Assembly (NCBI GenBank): GCA_913055915.1
Contig: CAJXKL010000004.1
Span: forward strand, 1 to 64,000
Length of the DNA stretch: 64,000 bases
Direction of reading: 5' to 3'
From: an uncultured Candidatus Nemicrothrix sp.
GTDB lineage: Bacteria; Actinomycetota; Acidimicrobiia; Acidimicrobiales; MedAcidi-G1
Shown: positions 35,044 to 44,322 of the stretch, piece after piece
Numbering within the stretch: the stretch's first letter is position 1
Layout: each line of letters starts with the position of its first letter
Position numbers and translations under genes: made by a program
The notes under the pieces: generated by a model
The model's input: only the letters and a program-made list of their open reading frames with translations
What the model was told of the DNA's origin: nothing
Database searches by the model: none

Positions 35044-35712
35044 CTAGTCCCGGCGAAGGGCCAGGGCCACGGCCTCGGTCCGGCTGTGTACACCCAGACG
35101 GCTGAGGATGTGTTGGATGTGGTTCCTGACGGTCGCCGGCGAGAGGACCAGTCGTTCGGCGATGGCTGACCCGTCGAGTCCCTCGGTGAGAAGTTGCAAT
35201 ACCTCTCGTTCACGGTTGGTGAGCACGTCCAGGCGCCCGTCTTCAACACCTGTTGCGGGGCTCCAATCCCTCAGCCTCTCAACGATCACGCGTTCCAACT
35301 CGAGGGGAACCGCCACCTCCCTCACCAGGTGAACCAGGCGGCACTGCTCCCGCAGTTCGGCTGGTGGAGTGATCGTCGAGGCGCTCAGCCACAGGGTTCT
35401 GCCGCCAGCAGAATGACCCAGTACCTCTCTCGTCTCGATCACCTCGTCTGGTTCACCGATGTTCGCCGCCGGGCAGAGGCCGTCACAGACCACATCGCCG
35501 CAGCGGTCCCTCCAGCAGAGGACCTCGTGGCAGGACCTCCCCAGTGCCTCATCCGGGGAGTAGCCGAGCAACTCGGTAGCCGCCTCGTTCCAGGCGATGA
35601 TTCTGAACTCAGCGTCGATGGCGAGCATCGCATCAGAGGTTCGGCCGAGCACGTCAAGCAGGTCCGCAAGCAGGCCACCAACTTGAGGCTCGATGGCAGT
35701 CACGCTGGTCAT
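35044..35712 (-). CDS. PAS-LuxR family transcriptional regulator
   Basis: A 222-aa regulator: a PAS domain (about 15-125, with AIDAEFRIIAWNEAATELLG) and a C-terminal LuxR HTH (LTNREREVLQLLTEGLDGSAIA, then RNHIQHILSRLGVHSRTEA). The PAS loop is Cys-rich (CHEVLCWRDRCGDVVCDGLC), suggesting a metal, redox or cofactor sensor. ATG at 35712 is used; a GTG at 35745 is in frame. It is the last gene on the minus strand after leuD (55 bp gap) and borders the island. Confidence 0.85.
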   Translation of the reverse strand: MTSVTAIEPQVGGLLADLLDVLGRTSDAMLAIDAEFRIIAWNEAATELLGYSPDEALGRSCHEVLCWRDRCGDVVCDGLCPAANIGEPDEVIETREVLGHSAGGRTLWLSASTITPPAELREQCRLVHLVREVAVPLELERVIVERLRDWSPATGVEDGRLDVLTNREREVLQLLTEGLDGSAIAERLVLSPATVRNHIQHILSRLGVHSRTEAVALALRRD

Positions 35713-35767
35713 GGGTGGGACCGAATGTAGGTTGTGACCCGACACCAGTCAACGCGGGGCGGCTGTG

Positions 35768-36268
35768 TCAGGCAACACTCCGACCCTTGAGCAGGGCTAG
35801 GATCCCACCGGAAGCGAGGATCCTGCGCATCTCCTCCGGTAGCGGATCGGCCCTTAGTTCGACAAGGCTGGCGACGTTGGTGACCACGCCGGTGACGAGG
35901 TCGACCTGGATGTCGTCACCATCCGCGAAAGCAGCGTGGATTCCGGTGCAGATCAGTGCCGGCAGCCCAACTGCGATGGCGTTGCGCATGAACAGCCGCG
36001 ACAGGGACTCGGTGACCACACAGGCCACCCCGAGGGCCTTCAGGTTCTCAGCAGCAGTCTCCCTGCTGGACCCACAACCGAAGTTGCGGCCCGCAACGAT
36101 GATGTCGCCGGCCACCACCTCGTTGGCGAACTCCGGGATGACGGACTCCAGCACATGGAGCTTCCTCACCTCGACCGGGTCGACGGCATACGCACCGGGT
36201 GACAGCACATCGGTGCTGATGTCGTGGTCGAGCCTCCAGGCTCTACCACGGAGTATGTCGTCAGCCAT
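35768..36268 (-). CDS. leuD: 3-isopropylmalate dehydratase-like small subunit
   Basis: A 166-aa swivelling-domain subunit of the short (archaeal-type) isopropylmalate/homoaconitate isomerase class. It starts ILRGRAWRLDHDISTD and has the conserved GRNFGCGSSRE. It pairs with the LeuC-like protein encoded immediately upstream, with an 8-bp overlap. The substrate could be isopropylmalate, homoaconitate or a methylated malate. Confidence 0.88.
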   Translation of the reverse strand: MADDILRGRAWRLDHDISTDVLSPGAYAVDPVEVRKLHVLESVIPEFANEVVAGDIIVAGRNFGCGSSRETAAENLKALGVACVVTESLSRLFMRNAIAVGLPALICTGIHAAFADGDDIQVDLVTGVVTNVASLVELRADPLPEEMRRILASGGILALLKGRSVA

Positions 36269-37532
36269 CGGATGCCCCCAGTTTTCTTGGATCGGCGATG
36301 TGCCCGGCGAGGGCCGACGCCGCCACGGTTGCGGGGGAGGCCAAGAATATCTCAGCCTCGGAACTCCCCATGCGCCCGATGAAGTTGCGGTTGTGGGTAC
36401 CGATACAGCGCTCACCGGGTGCCAACAACCCTCCATGGCCACCGAAGCAGGGACCGCAACCCGGGGCGAGGATCGAGGCGCCGGCCTCAACGAGCGTCGC
36501 CGCCACCCCGGTCTCCAGGGCCTCACCGAGGACGGCTCGTGACGCTGGAGCAACGAGGAGCCTCATACCCGGAGCAATGTGGTGTCCGGCCAGGACCTCG
36601 GCTGCCGCCCGCAGGTCCTCGATTCGTCCGTTCGTACAGGAACCGATGAATGCCTGGTTGAGGCTGATGCCCTCCACTTCTGTGACCGGACTGACCTGGT
36701 CGACCTCGTGGGGAAGTGCAACCTGTGGTTCGAGGTTCGAGAGCGCAATCTCGTGGACGGCCTCGTAGGTGGCATCGGCATCTGGTTCGAACGGTTCGGT
36801 GCCAGCACCCCCGTGGCTCCGCAGGTAGGTGTCCGTGACCCCGTCGGCTGCGAACAGTCCGAACTTGGCGCCCATTTCAAGGGCCATGTTGCAGACCGTG
36901 AGCCGACTGGACATGTCTGCCCCGGCCACAGCGGGTCCGGCGAATTCAATCGCCCGGTACTGGGCACCATCGGCGCCGAAGCGGCCGGCGAGGTGCAGGA
37001 TCACGTCCTTCCATGAGACCCCGGCCATCAGATCGCCGGTCATCTCGAAGCGGATGGTCTCGGGAACGCGGAACCAGAGTTGTCCGGTAGCCAGGGCGTA
37101 GACCATGTCGGAGGTGCCGATGCCCGTTCCACCGGCGCCGAGGGCCCCATAGGTGGTGGTGTGGGAATCGGTGCCTACGACGAGGTCACCCGGGCGGATG
37201 TGGCCATGCTCGGGCAGAAGTTGGTGGCAGATCCCCCGGCCGGCGTCGTAGAAGGCGGTGATGCCGAGTCTCGAGATGTGTTCCCGGATGCTCTGGTGGA
37301 TGGCCGCCGCCGCCTCCGAGGGGGCCGGCACCAGATGGTCGATGACGACCACGATCCGGTCCGGATCAAAAACCTGATCCAGGCCCGTGTCACGGAGCAG
37401 GTTGAACACCTGGGCGGCGAAGATGTCGTGCAGCAGGGCCAGGTCGATCTCGGCCATGACGAACTCCCCGGCGGCCACCTGGTCCCGTCCGGCAGAGCGG
37501 GCCAGAATGCGTTCCGCGAGGTTCATCCCCAT
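36261..37532 (-). CDS. leuC: 3-isopropylmalate dehydratase-like large subunit
   Basis: A 423-aa aconitase-family protein of the short, archaeal-type class. Substrate and cluster residues appear in VGTDSHTTTYGALG, GSCTNGR and CGPCFGG, giving the three Cys of a [4Fe-4S] cluster. Start chosen because GGAGG lies seven bases upstream. It lies in an operon with an isopropylmalate-synthase-like enzyme and 2-oxoacid oxidoreductases but no LeuB-like dehydrogenase. Leucine synthesis, homocitrate-type chain elongation and dimethylmalate metabolism are all possible. Confidence 0.9.
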   Translation of the reverse strand: MGMNLAERILARSAGRDQVAAGEFVMAEIDLALLHDIFAAQVFNLLRDTGLDQVFDPDRIVVVIDHLVPAPSEAAAAIHQSIREHISRLGITAFYDAGRGICHQLLPEHGHIRPGDLVVGTDSHTTTYGALGAGGTGIGTSDMVYALATGQLWFRVPETIRFEMTGDLMAGVSWKDVILHLAGRFGADGAQYRAIEFAGPAVAGADMSSRLTVCNMALEMGAKFGLFAADGVTDTYLRSHGGAGTEPFEPDADATYEAVHEIALSNLEPQVALPHEVDQVSPVTEVEGISLNQAFIGSCTNGRIEDLRAAAEVLAGHHIAPGMRLLVAPASRAVLGEALETGVAATLVEAGASILAPGCGPCFGGHGGLLAPGERCIGTHNRNFIGRMGSSEAEIFLASPATVAASALAGHIADPRKLGASDG

Positions 37533-37548
37533 GGTGTGGCCTCCACCC

Positions 37549-38295
37549 TCAACCTGCCCCCAGGCTACGACCACCACAGACGTAGAGCGTCTGTCCGGTC
37601 ACGTACGAGGACTCGTCCGAGGCCAGGAACAGCGCAGCGTTGCCGATGTCCTCAGGTGTCCCGATTCGGCGGGCCGGGATGGTCTTGATGAGACGTTCCT
37701 GCACCTCGTCCTTGAGTCCCCGAAAGAGTGGGGTGTCGACGAGGGCCGGGGCTATGCAGTTGGCGGTCACCCCATAGCGGGCCATTTCCAGTGCCAGCGA
37801 GCGGGTCAGGCTCACAACTGCCCCCTTGGAGGCTGCGTAGTTGGTCTGCCCCGCTCCCCCCAACCACGCACGTGAGGTGATGTTGACGATCCGACCGGAC
37901 TCCTGTTCCATCATGTGGGGCACAACTGTCCGGCAGCAGAGGAACTGTGACCTCAGGTTGACGTCGATGACGACGTCCCAGTCCTCGTCGCTCATCTTTG
38001 CCAGCCAGCCGTCCCGGGCGATGCCCACGTTGTTCACGATGATGTCGACTCTGCCGTAGGCATCCAGTGCTGCCGCCACGAGGCTCTCTGCTCCTTCGGC
38101 GGTTGCCACGTTGGCGGCATGGCCCGTTGCCTCGAGGCCGTCGGTAGCGAAGCCTGAGACCACAGCGTCGACCTTCTCGGTAATCAGGTCGTTCAGCACG
38201 ACCTTCGCCCCAGCTGTGGCAAGGACTCTGGCAATGCCCTTGCCTATGCCCTGACCTGAACCGGTGACGATTGCCACCCTGTCCGTCACACCCAT
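37549..38295 (-). CDS. SDR oxidoreductase (FabG/3-hydroxyacyl-CoA dehydrogenase-like)
   Basis: A 248-aa classical SDR: TGSGQGIGKGIA, IVNNVGIARDG, NITSRAWLGGAGQTNYAASKG with the Ser-Tyr-Lys triad. AGGAGG lies seven bases before the ATG. In an acyl-CoA operon with an enoyl-CoA hydratase and a CoA transferase it probably oxidises a 3-hydroxyacyl-CoA. Confidence 0.9.
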   Translation of the reverse strand: MGVTDRVAIVTGSGQGIGKGIARVLATAGAKVVLNDLITEKVDAVVSGFATDGLEATGHAANVATAEGAESLVAAALDAYGRVDIIVNNVGIARDGWLAKMSDEDWDVVIDVNLRSQFLCCRTVVPHMMEQESGRIVNITSRAWLGGAGQTNYAASKGAVVSLTRSLALEMARYGVTANCIAPALVDTPLFRGLKDEVQERLIKTIPARRIGTPEDIGNAALFLASDESSYVTGQTLYVCGGRSLGAG

Positions 38296-38317
38296 GTCTG
38301 TTACCTCCTGGTCTGTC

Positions 38318-39130
38318 TCAACGTCCCTTGAACTCTGGTTGTCGCTTCTCGATGAAGGCCTGGATCCCCTCGTTCCGGTCCTCACTGGCCCGTAGCACGG
38401 CGTGGCTCGTAGCCTCCAGTTCCAGTCCGCTCTCAAGGTCTGTCTCGGTCGCCCGGTTGACCAGCGCCTTCACCCGATCGTGGGAGAGCGGGGCGCGACC
38501 GGCGATCCGCATGGCCAGCGCCATCACCTCTTCCATGAGACCGTCATCTGGAACCACCCGGTTCACGAGTCCCATGCGAAGTGCGTCAGCGGCGCTGACG
38601 TGGTCGGCTGTGAACATGAGTTCCTTGGTGTACGCGGGCCCAATCAGTCGGGTGGCCCGTTGTGTCCCGCCGGCGCCGGGCAGGCTCCCCACCTTGGCTT
38701 CCGGGAAGCCCAGGCGGGCTCCCTCGGCTGCCACCCGGACATCGCCGGCGAGGGCCAACTCAAGGCCTCCCCCGAGCGCGTAGCCACGGATCGCGATGAT
38801 GACCGGCAGGTGGAGGCCCTCCAGTCGACCGAACACATCGCGTACGAGGATCCCGAGTGGATCGTGGATGAGGCCGGCCTCGAACTCGGGGCCCCTGCTC
38901 TTGAGGTCGGCACCGACGCAGAATGCCTTCTCCCCGGACCCGGTCACCACGAGGACCCGTGTTTCGGGGTCAGACTCGACGTCGTCGAGGATGCCGGACA
39001 TCGTCTCCAGCATCGCAACGGTCATCGAGTTGAGCGCTTCTGGGCGGTTGAGGGTGAGCACCCCCACGGCGCCGTCCTTCTCATAGAGCACGGGTCCATC
39101 CACGTTGGCACCTGGCTTGTCGTCTGTCAC
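38318..39130 (-). CDS. Enoyl-CoA hydratase
   Basis: A 270-aa crotonase with a textbook oxyanion hole ([32 protein letters not shown]) and [18 protein letters not shown], which has the catalytic Glu. GGAGAGGAG precedes the GTG start. Paired with the SDR downstream it could carry two successive beta-oxidation steps in aromatic ring catabolism. Confidence 0.92.
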   Translation of the reverse strand: MTDDKPGANVDGPVLYEKDGAVGVLTLNRPEALNSMTVAMLETMSGILDDVESDPETRVLVVTGSGEKAFCVGADLKSRGPEFEAGLIHDPLGILVRDVFGRLEGLHLPVIIAIRGYALGGGLELALAGDVRVAAEGARLGFPEAKVGSLPGAGGTQRATRLIGPAYTKELMFTADHVSAADALRMGLVNRVVPDDGLMEEVMALAMRIAGRAPLSHDRVKALVNRATETDLESGLELEATSHAVLRASEDRNEGIQAFIEKRQPEFKGR

Positions 39131-39153
39131 TGCTGTCTCCTCTCCTCGCCCGG

Positions 39154-40359
39154 CTATCTGTGCCCGGCACCGCCCACCACCCCGGTCTGGAGCAGTTCGC
39201 GGATCTCATCGTCTTCGAAGCCCTTCTCGGCCAGGATCACCTCGGTGTGCTCGCCGGGAATGGGTGGCGGTGGGCCGGTGAAGTCACATGGTGTTCCCGA
39301 CAGGCGGCCCGGGAATGGCGGTGCCGTAACTTCACCCACAGCGGGGTGTCGGACCGTGACCAGGGAGTCTCCCCGGGACACATGTTCCTCGGCCACGAGT
39401 TCCGGGTAGGTGAGAAGTGGGCCACAGATGACATCGACCTCGTCCAGCAGGGTGATCCACTCAGCGGTGGTCCTCTCGGCGAACAGCGGTTCCAGTACCT
39501 CGCGTAGTTCCGGCCTGACCCTGACGCGCTTCTCGTTGGTGTCAAAACGCGGATCTGCCGCAAGTCCCGGCTGTCCGAGCGCTCCACAGAGTGCGGGCCA
39601 CCGTGCCGGCGTGTAGGCGGCGACCATCACCTGGCCATCCCTGGTGGCGAACGCCTCGTTCGGTGCCGCATAGGGGGCGGCGCTTCCGAGCCGCGTCGGA
39701 GGCTGTCCGCTGGCGAGGAACATCGAGAGCGGGATGAGCTGGTAGGCGAGGAGGGAATCCAGGAGGGACACGTCGATCCGCTGTCCCTGACCGGTCCGCT
39801 CACGCACGAGGAGCGCAGCCAGGATGGACTGTGATGCGTAGACGCCCCCTGCCATGTCGGCAGCCGGTACGCCTACCTTCACCGGTGGGCCGTCGGCGGT
39901 TCCGGTGACGCTCATGATCCCGCCCATCGCCTGGGCGACGCCGTCGACACCGGGCCGGTCACGCCACGGTCCATCCTGGCCGAATGCTGAGATGGCGGTA
40001 TAGACGAGCCGCGGGTTGCGTGCAGCCATCGCCTCGTAGCCGGTGCCGAGGCGGTCCGCTACCCCGGGTCGGAAGCTCTCCAGGGCCACGTCGCAGCGTT
40101 CAGCCAGCCTCAGGACGACCTCCGATCCCCCTGGTTCCTTGAGGTCGACGACGATGCTGCGCTTGTTGCGGTTCATTCCCAGGAAGGCGGCGGCAACACC
40201 TTCAACGAACGGCGGGCCCAGCCCCCTTCCCCATTCGCCTCCGGGAGGTTCGACCTTGATCACCTCGGCACCCAGATCGCCCAGGTACATCGAACAGGTT
40301 GGCCCGGCCGCGCCCTGGGAGAGGTCCAGAACGGTGATTCCATCGAGGGGCCCGCTCAT
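39154..40359 (-). CDS. CaiB/BaiF family (class III) CoA transferase
   Basis: A 401-aa family III CoA transferase: [38 protein letters not shown] and the catalytic Asp in [13 protein letters not shown]. It would activate an acid by moving CoA from another thioester, such as succinyl-CoA. The ATG overlaps the stop of the TetR gene. The acid substrate is not evident; an aromatic or dicarboxylic acid is plausible in this setting. Confidence 0.9.
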   Translation of the reverse strand: MSGPLDGITVLDLSQGAAGPTCSMYLGDLGAEVIKVEPPGGEWGRGLGPPFVEGVAAAFLGMNRNKRSIVVDLKEPGGSEVVLRLAERCDVALESFRPGVADRLGTGYEAMAARNPRLVYTAISAFGQDGPWRDRPGVDGVAQAMGGIMSVTGTADGPPVKVGVPAADMAGGVYASQSILAALLVRERTGQGQRIDVSLLDSLLAYQLIPLSMFLASGQPPTRLGSAAPYAAPNEAFATRDGQVMVAAYTPARWPALCGALGQPGLAADPRFDTNEKRVRVRPELREVLEPLFAERTTAEWITLLDEVDVICGPLLTYPELVAEEHVSRGDSLVTVRHPAVGEVTAPPFPGRLSGTPCDFTGPPPPIPGEHTEVILAEKGFEDDEIRELLQTGVVGGAGHR

Positions 40360-40967
40360 CGTTCGCCCACATTGTCGGGTATCGCACTCCTCTCCATGGC
40401 AACGCCATGGACGGCCAGGTCAGCGAACTGGCTGGCGATCTCCTCGGGGGCGAGGCCACCACCGGGCTGGTACCAGCGCACCGCTGAGTTGCACATGCCC
40501 AGAACGGCCCTAACGGTGAGGTCGATGTCCTGGTCCACGAACGCGGCCGATGCGATGCCCTCTTCGATGATGTTCCTGAAGATGAACTCGTAGCGGTCAC
40601 GCTTTGCCACGTGGGCCGTCATGAACTCCGAGGAGAGGTACCGACCCTCCTCGATGAAGCAGGCCTGGGCATCACGGTCGTGTATTCCCTCGACGGTGTG
40701 GAGGTAGACGGCCCGGTGCAGCCGCTCCGTGACCGGAAGGTCCAATTCGGCCACCTCCCGTAGGAGCGGGGTTACCCGGTTCACCGTCAGGTCGATGATC
40801 TCCGCCAGAAGGGCCTGCTTACTGGGGAAGTGGTGGTAGAGGCTGGACTTGGTGATTCCCACTTCGGCTGCAAGGTCGGCCATGCTGGTCCCGTTGAACC
40901 CCCTCTCGCTGAAGAGGGTCGCAGCGACCAGGCGGATGCGGTTCCCGGTGGTCGGTGCGTCGGTCAT
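40356..40967 (-). CDS. TetR family transcriptional regulator (inside operon)
   Basis: A 203-aa repressor-type protein. The HTH is RIRLVAATLFSERGFNGTSM, then LAAEVGITKSSLYHHFPSK. Four-base overlaps on both sides place it in the middle of the catabolic operon, an unusual site for a regulator, and suggest feedback control through the palindrome upstream of the operon. Confidence 0.9.
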   Translation of the reverse strand: MTDAPTTGNRIRLVAATLFSERGFNGTSMADLAAEVGITKSSLYHHFPSKQALLAEIIDLTVNRVTPLLREVAELDLPVTERLHRAVYLHTVEGIHDRDAQACFIEEGRYLSSEFMTAHVAKRDRYEFIFRNIIEEGIASAAFVDQDIDLTVRAVLGMCNSAVRWYQPGGGLAPEEIASQFADLAVHGVAMERSAIPDNVGER

Positions 40968-41500
40968 CGTTCATCGCCAGCGACGAGTCGCATGCCGGCC
41001 TCCAGGGCCTCCAGGTTCATCTCGCAGTGCCTGGTCGGGACCCTGTCAGCGACCGCCCTGCACAGCGTTGCCGCTTCGACGACTCCGGTCAGGGCCTGCA
41101 GGACACCGAGGGCCACCACCCCGCTGACGAGTTGGCCTCCGCTGACCGAGCGGGCGGTGTCGACGATCGGATACGGGCGGTCACTGGTCCTGAGGTCGGT
41201 GGGGACACAACGGCTGTCGACAACCAGGCGGCTCCGGTCTGCGAGTTCAGGGTGGTACCTGGAGCAGGCTTCACCACTCAGGGCGACGAGGAGGTCGATC
41301 TCCTCGGCTAGCGGGTAGCCGATCCGCTCGGTTGCGATCACCACGTCCGAGCGGCTGGCCCCTCCACGCGACTGGGGCCCGTAGACCTGGTTGTGGATGG
41401 CCTCCGCTCCCGACAGGATCGCCGCCTCCGCGAGAATCCGACCGGCCGTGACCACCCCCTGGCCGCCGGCGCCTGCTATCCGGTATTCGCTACGGTCCAT
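40964..41500 (-). CDS. korC: 2-oxoacid:ferredoxin oxidoreductase gamma subunit
   Basis: A 178-aa gamma domain: RIAGAGGQGVVTAGRILAEAA, then NQVYGPQSRGGASRSDVV, the signature of the 2-oxoacid:acceptor oxidoreductase gamma chain. With the alpha and beta chains encoded immediately upstream it completes a heterotrimeric enzyme that decarboxylates a 2-oxoacid to acyl-CoA and reduces ferredoxin. It overlaps the beta gene by 11 bp. Confidence 0.87.
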   Translation of the reverse strand: MDRSEYRIAGAGGQGVVTAGRILAEAAILSGAEAIHNQVYGPQSRGGASRSDVVIATERIGYPLAEEIDLLVALSGEACSRYHPELADRSRLVVDSRCVPTDLRTSDRPYPIVDTARSVSGGQLVSGVVALGVLQALTGVVEAATLCRAVADRVPTRHCEMNLEALEAGMRLVAGDER

Positions 41501-42314
41501 GGCTGCCTTCCCCGTGGACACCGGTGAACACGGGCCTTTCCTCGCGCTGGATGATTCCGGTAGCCATTCCCGGCGGTGCGGTCGAGGAGGGTACGTGGTT
41601 GACGAACCGTTTGGAGGACAGCGGGCCGGTCACGCCTACTTCACGTCCGGCCATCCATGTGAGCATGTCCGCACCACCCCCCATCCCGTTGTAGCGGCCG
41701 TAGTACTCGGGGCAGTCGCTGACCACCTCGATGAACGAGAAGCCACTGTGTGTCATGCCCTCGACCATGACCCTGGTCATCTCGATCGGATTGGCTGCGA
41801 GAACGCGTGCCACAAAGGATGCTCCAGCGCCGATCAGCAGCTTGCAGGCATCGAAGTTGGGTTCGGTGTTCCCCCCCGGTGTGGTCGATGCCACTGCACC
41901 GGTAGGAGTTGTCGGGGCGGCCTGGCCTCCGGTCATTCCGTAGATCGAGTTGTTTAGGAGGAGGACCGTAATGTCAATGTTCCTGCGTGCGGCATGGATC
42001 AGGTGGTTGGCACCGATGGCGAGGCCGTCTCCGTCGCCGGTGACAACCACGACGTGGAGTTCCGGGCGTGCCATCTTCAGCCCGGTGGCGAAGGCAGGCG
42101 CTCGGCCGTGGGTTCCGTGCAGCGTGCAGAAGTCCACATAGCCGACAAGGCGGCTGCTGCAGCCGATGCCGGCCACCATCGCAAGCCTGTTCCTGTCTAT
42201 CTCCTGTTCGTCGACAGCTTCTAGAAATGACCGGAGCACGATGCCGTGGGCGCAACCGGGGCACAGGACGTGTGGCATCGCCCACTCGCGGAGGTGATCC
42301 CGGACATCGGTCAT
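41490..42314 (-). CDS. korB: 2-oxoacid:ferredoxin oxidoreductase beta subunit
   Basis: A 274-aa thiamine diphosphate subunit. Cluster Cys are in VLCPGCAHG, GIGCSSR and SDCPEYYGR, and the ThDP-binding motif is GDGDGLAIGANHLIHAARRN. Homologous to KorB of 2-oxoglutarate:ferredoxin oxidoreductase. ATGA overlap with the alpha gene. Confidence 0.92.
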   Translation of the reverse strand: MTDVRDHLREWAMPHVLCPGCAHGIVLRSFLEAVDEQEIDRNRLAMVAGIGCSSRLVGYVDFCTLHGTHGRAPAFATGLKMARPELHVVVVTGDGDGLAIGANHLIHAARRNIDITVLLLNNSIYGMTGGQAAPTTPTGAVASTTPGGNTEPNFDACKLLIGAGASFVARVLAANPIEMTRVMVEGMTHSGFSFIEVVSDCPEYYGRYNGMGGGADMLTWMAGREVGVTGPLSSKRFVNHVPSSTAPPGMATGIIQREERPVFTGVHGEGSHGP

Positions 42315-43447
42315 GTCCTCACCGCCCCGGCGCCCGAGATGGCAGCCACGAGGTCGGTCGGCGTGATCGGTTCGCCGTCGGCGCGCAGGTGGCCCACTAT
42401 CTCGCTTCTACCGGCCGCTGCCCGTTCGACCTCGCCGATGAGTTGTCCGAGGTTCATCTCTGCGACGAGGAGTGTGTCGACCTGTGCGGCCACCTCGCCG
42501 ACCTGGTGGTAGGGGAAGGGCCACAGCGTGAGTGGCCGGATCATTCCGACCCTGATACCGGCTTCGCGGGCCCGGAGGACAGCCTCGTGGGCGGATCTGC
42601 CCACGATCCCGTAGGCGAAGATGGCGATCTCAGCATCGTCCAACATGAGGGTCTCGATCTCGGTGATCTCCTCCTGGTGGTTGGTGACCTTGTCGTGGAT
42701 TCGGGTGATGAGTGCCCCAGCCTGCCCCGGGTCGGTGGTGGGGAAGCCACGCTCATCGTGTGTCAGCCCCGTCACATGGAACCGGTAGCCGTCGCCGAAT
42801 GCGGGCATCGGGGGGACGCCGTCAGGGGGTGCCGCCTTGGGTAGGAAGGTGGACGGGTCTCCGTTCGGCCGTGGCCGGCTGATGACGTCGACCGAGTCCG
42901 GGAACACGACGCTCTCTCGGGTGTGGCCGATGATCTCGTCGTAGATGAGGGTCACCGGGGTGCGGAACCGTTCGGCCAGGTTGAAGGCCTTCACGGTGAG
43001 GTTGAAGACCTCACCTACCGACGAGGGAGCCAGAACGATGGATGGATGGTCACCGTGGGTGCCCCAGCGGGCCTGCATCACATCGCCCTGGGACGGCGAT
43101 GTCGGGAGGCCTGTACTGGGGCCGCCCCTCATGACGTTGACGACCACGCACGGGACCTCGGCCATCGTGGCGAACCCGATGTGTTCCTGCATCAGGGAGA
43201 AGCCGGGCCCGCTGGTGGCGGTCATCGCCCTCGACCCGGCGAGGGATGCCCCGATGACGGTTGCAAGCGACGCGATCTCGTCCTCCATCTGCACGAACAC
43301 GCCGCCGGCGTCGGGTAGGAACCTGACCATCAGTTCGGCAATCTCAGACGAAGGCGTTATCGGGTAGCCGGCGTAGAAGTTGCATCCGGCCGCAAGCGCC
43401 CCCCGGACGCAGGCCTCGTTTCCCTGGACGAGCTTCGCCCCGCTCAC
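42311..43447 (-). CDS. korA: 2-oxoacid:ferredoxin oxidoreductase alpha subunit
   Basis: A 378-aa KorA-type chain without a fused gamma domain. Characteristic stretches are GNEACVRGALAAGCNFYAGYP, TPSSEIAE and SGPGFSLMQEHIG, and the HGDHPSIVLAPS loop. The GTG start overlaps the IorB stop (GTGA). 2-Oxoglutarate is a likely substrate by analogy with Thauera, where this enzyme regenerates reduced ferredoxin for benzoyl-CoA reductase. Confidence 0.92.
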   Translation of the reverse strand: MSGAKLVQGNEACVRGALAAGCNFYAGYPITPSSEIAELMVRFLPDAGGVFVQMEDEIASLATVIGASLAGSRAMTATSGPGFSLMQEHIGFATMAEVPCVVVNVMRGGPSTGLPTSPSQGDVMQARWGTHGDHPSIVLAPSSVGEVFNLTVKAFNLAERFRTPVTLIYDEIIGHTRESVVFPDSVDVISRPRPNGDPSTFLPKAAPPDGVPPMPAFGDGYRFHVTGLTHDERGFPTTDPGQAGALITRIHDKVTNHQEEITEIETLMLDDAEIAIFAYGIVGRSAHEAVLRAREAGIRVGMIRPLTLWPFPYHQVGEVAAQVDTLLVAEMNLGQLIGEVERAAAGRSEIVGHLRADGEPITPTDLVAAISGAGAVRT

Positions 43448-44322
43448 GGTGGATCACCGGCTGATGCGACCAACTCCCCCCGGGAGACATTTTCGGTGGG
43501 AGGGCTGACGGCTATGGCGAAGTCGGGACAGAGCAGCTCACACAACCTGCAACCGGTGCAGGCTTCGGCATCGACGAGGGCCAGTTCCCCGTCGATGCCA
43601 ACTTCCAGGCAGTACTCGGGGCACACCCGCGAACAGATGTCACAGCCCTTGCACCATTCGTGCCTGATGTCGATCTCGTGGGGTCCCGGGAAGCCATCGG
43701 GGTCAGCCGGTCTCGGTGGAATCGATGCCTCGACCACCTCGCATCCAGCCCTGAATGAAGTCAGGTTCACCGCCTCGGTTCCGGCGGGCACCAGCCGCTC
43801 GATGGCGGCCTCCCAGTGGACGTGTTCGATGTCCAAGAATGCGGCCACCGAACCCAGTATCACGCTGTTGGCCGCCCTGATGTTGCCGAGTTCGGCAGCG
43901 GTCGATGAAGCATCGACGATTCGGGTCTTGAGGGTGCGACGGCCCAAGAGGTCGGGATCGATGTCGGGGTAGCGGATCGACCACGATCGCCTGTCGGTGC
44001 AGGAGCCTGGTGGAACGATCGTTCGAAGGTCGGCGACCACGGCTCCACCCTCGCGGACGTACTCGACCCATCGCAGGGCCTCGGCCCACTCGAAGGCAGC
44101 GAGCACCTCAGCACTTCCCAGCGGTACGAGGGGGCTGTCGACGCTTGATCCCCAGCGGATGTGGCTGAACACGGAACCACCCCGCTGGGCCATTCCGTGC
44201 ACCTCGCTCTGCTTGACGTCGTGGCCTGCCCGGACCAGCGCGTCGGCCACGATCATTCCCGCCAGGATCACGCCCTGACCGCCGACCCCGGCCAACAGGA
44301 GCCCACTTGAGTCGTCAGACAC
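43444..44322 (-). CDS. iorB: Indolepyruvate:ferredoxin oxidoreductase beta subunit fused to a 2[4Fe-4S] ferredoxin
   Basis: A 292-aa fusion. The first ~200 residues are an IorB/gamma-type domain (LLLAGVGGQGVILAGMIVA, then HGMAQRGGSVFSHIRWG). The last ~70 residues are a ferredoxin with two Cys-X2-Cys-X2-Cys-X3-Cys sets (CKGCDICSRVCP and CTGCRLCELLCP). A normal IorB is about 200 aa without clusters. The GTG start overlaps the iorA stop by 8 bp. Confidence 0.88.
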   Translation of the reverse strand: MSDDSSGLLLAGVGGQGVILAGMIVADALVRAGHDVKQSEVHGMAQRGGSVFSHIRWGSSVDSPLVPLGSAEVLAAFEWAEALRWVEYVREGGAVVADLRTIVPPGSCTDRRSWSIRYPDIDPDLLGRRTLKTRIVDASSTAAELGNIRAANSVILGSVAAFLDIEHVHWEAAIERLVPAGTEAVNLTSFRAGCEVVEASIPPRPADPDGFPGPHEIDIRHEWCKGCDICSRVCPEYCLEVGIDGELALVDAEACTGCRLCELLCPDFAIAVSPPTENVSRGELVASAGDPP

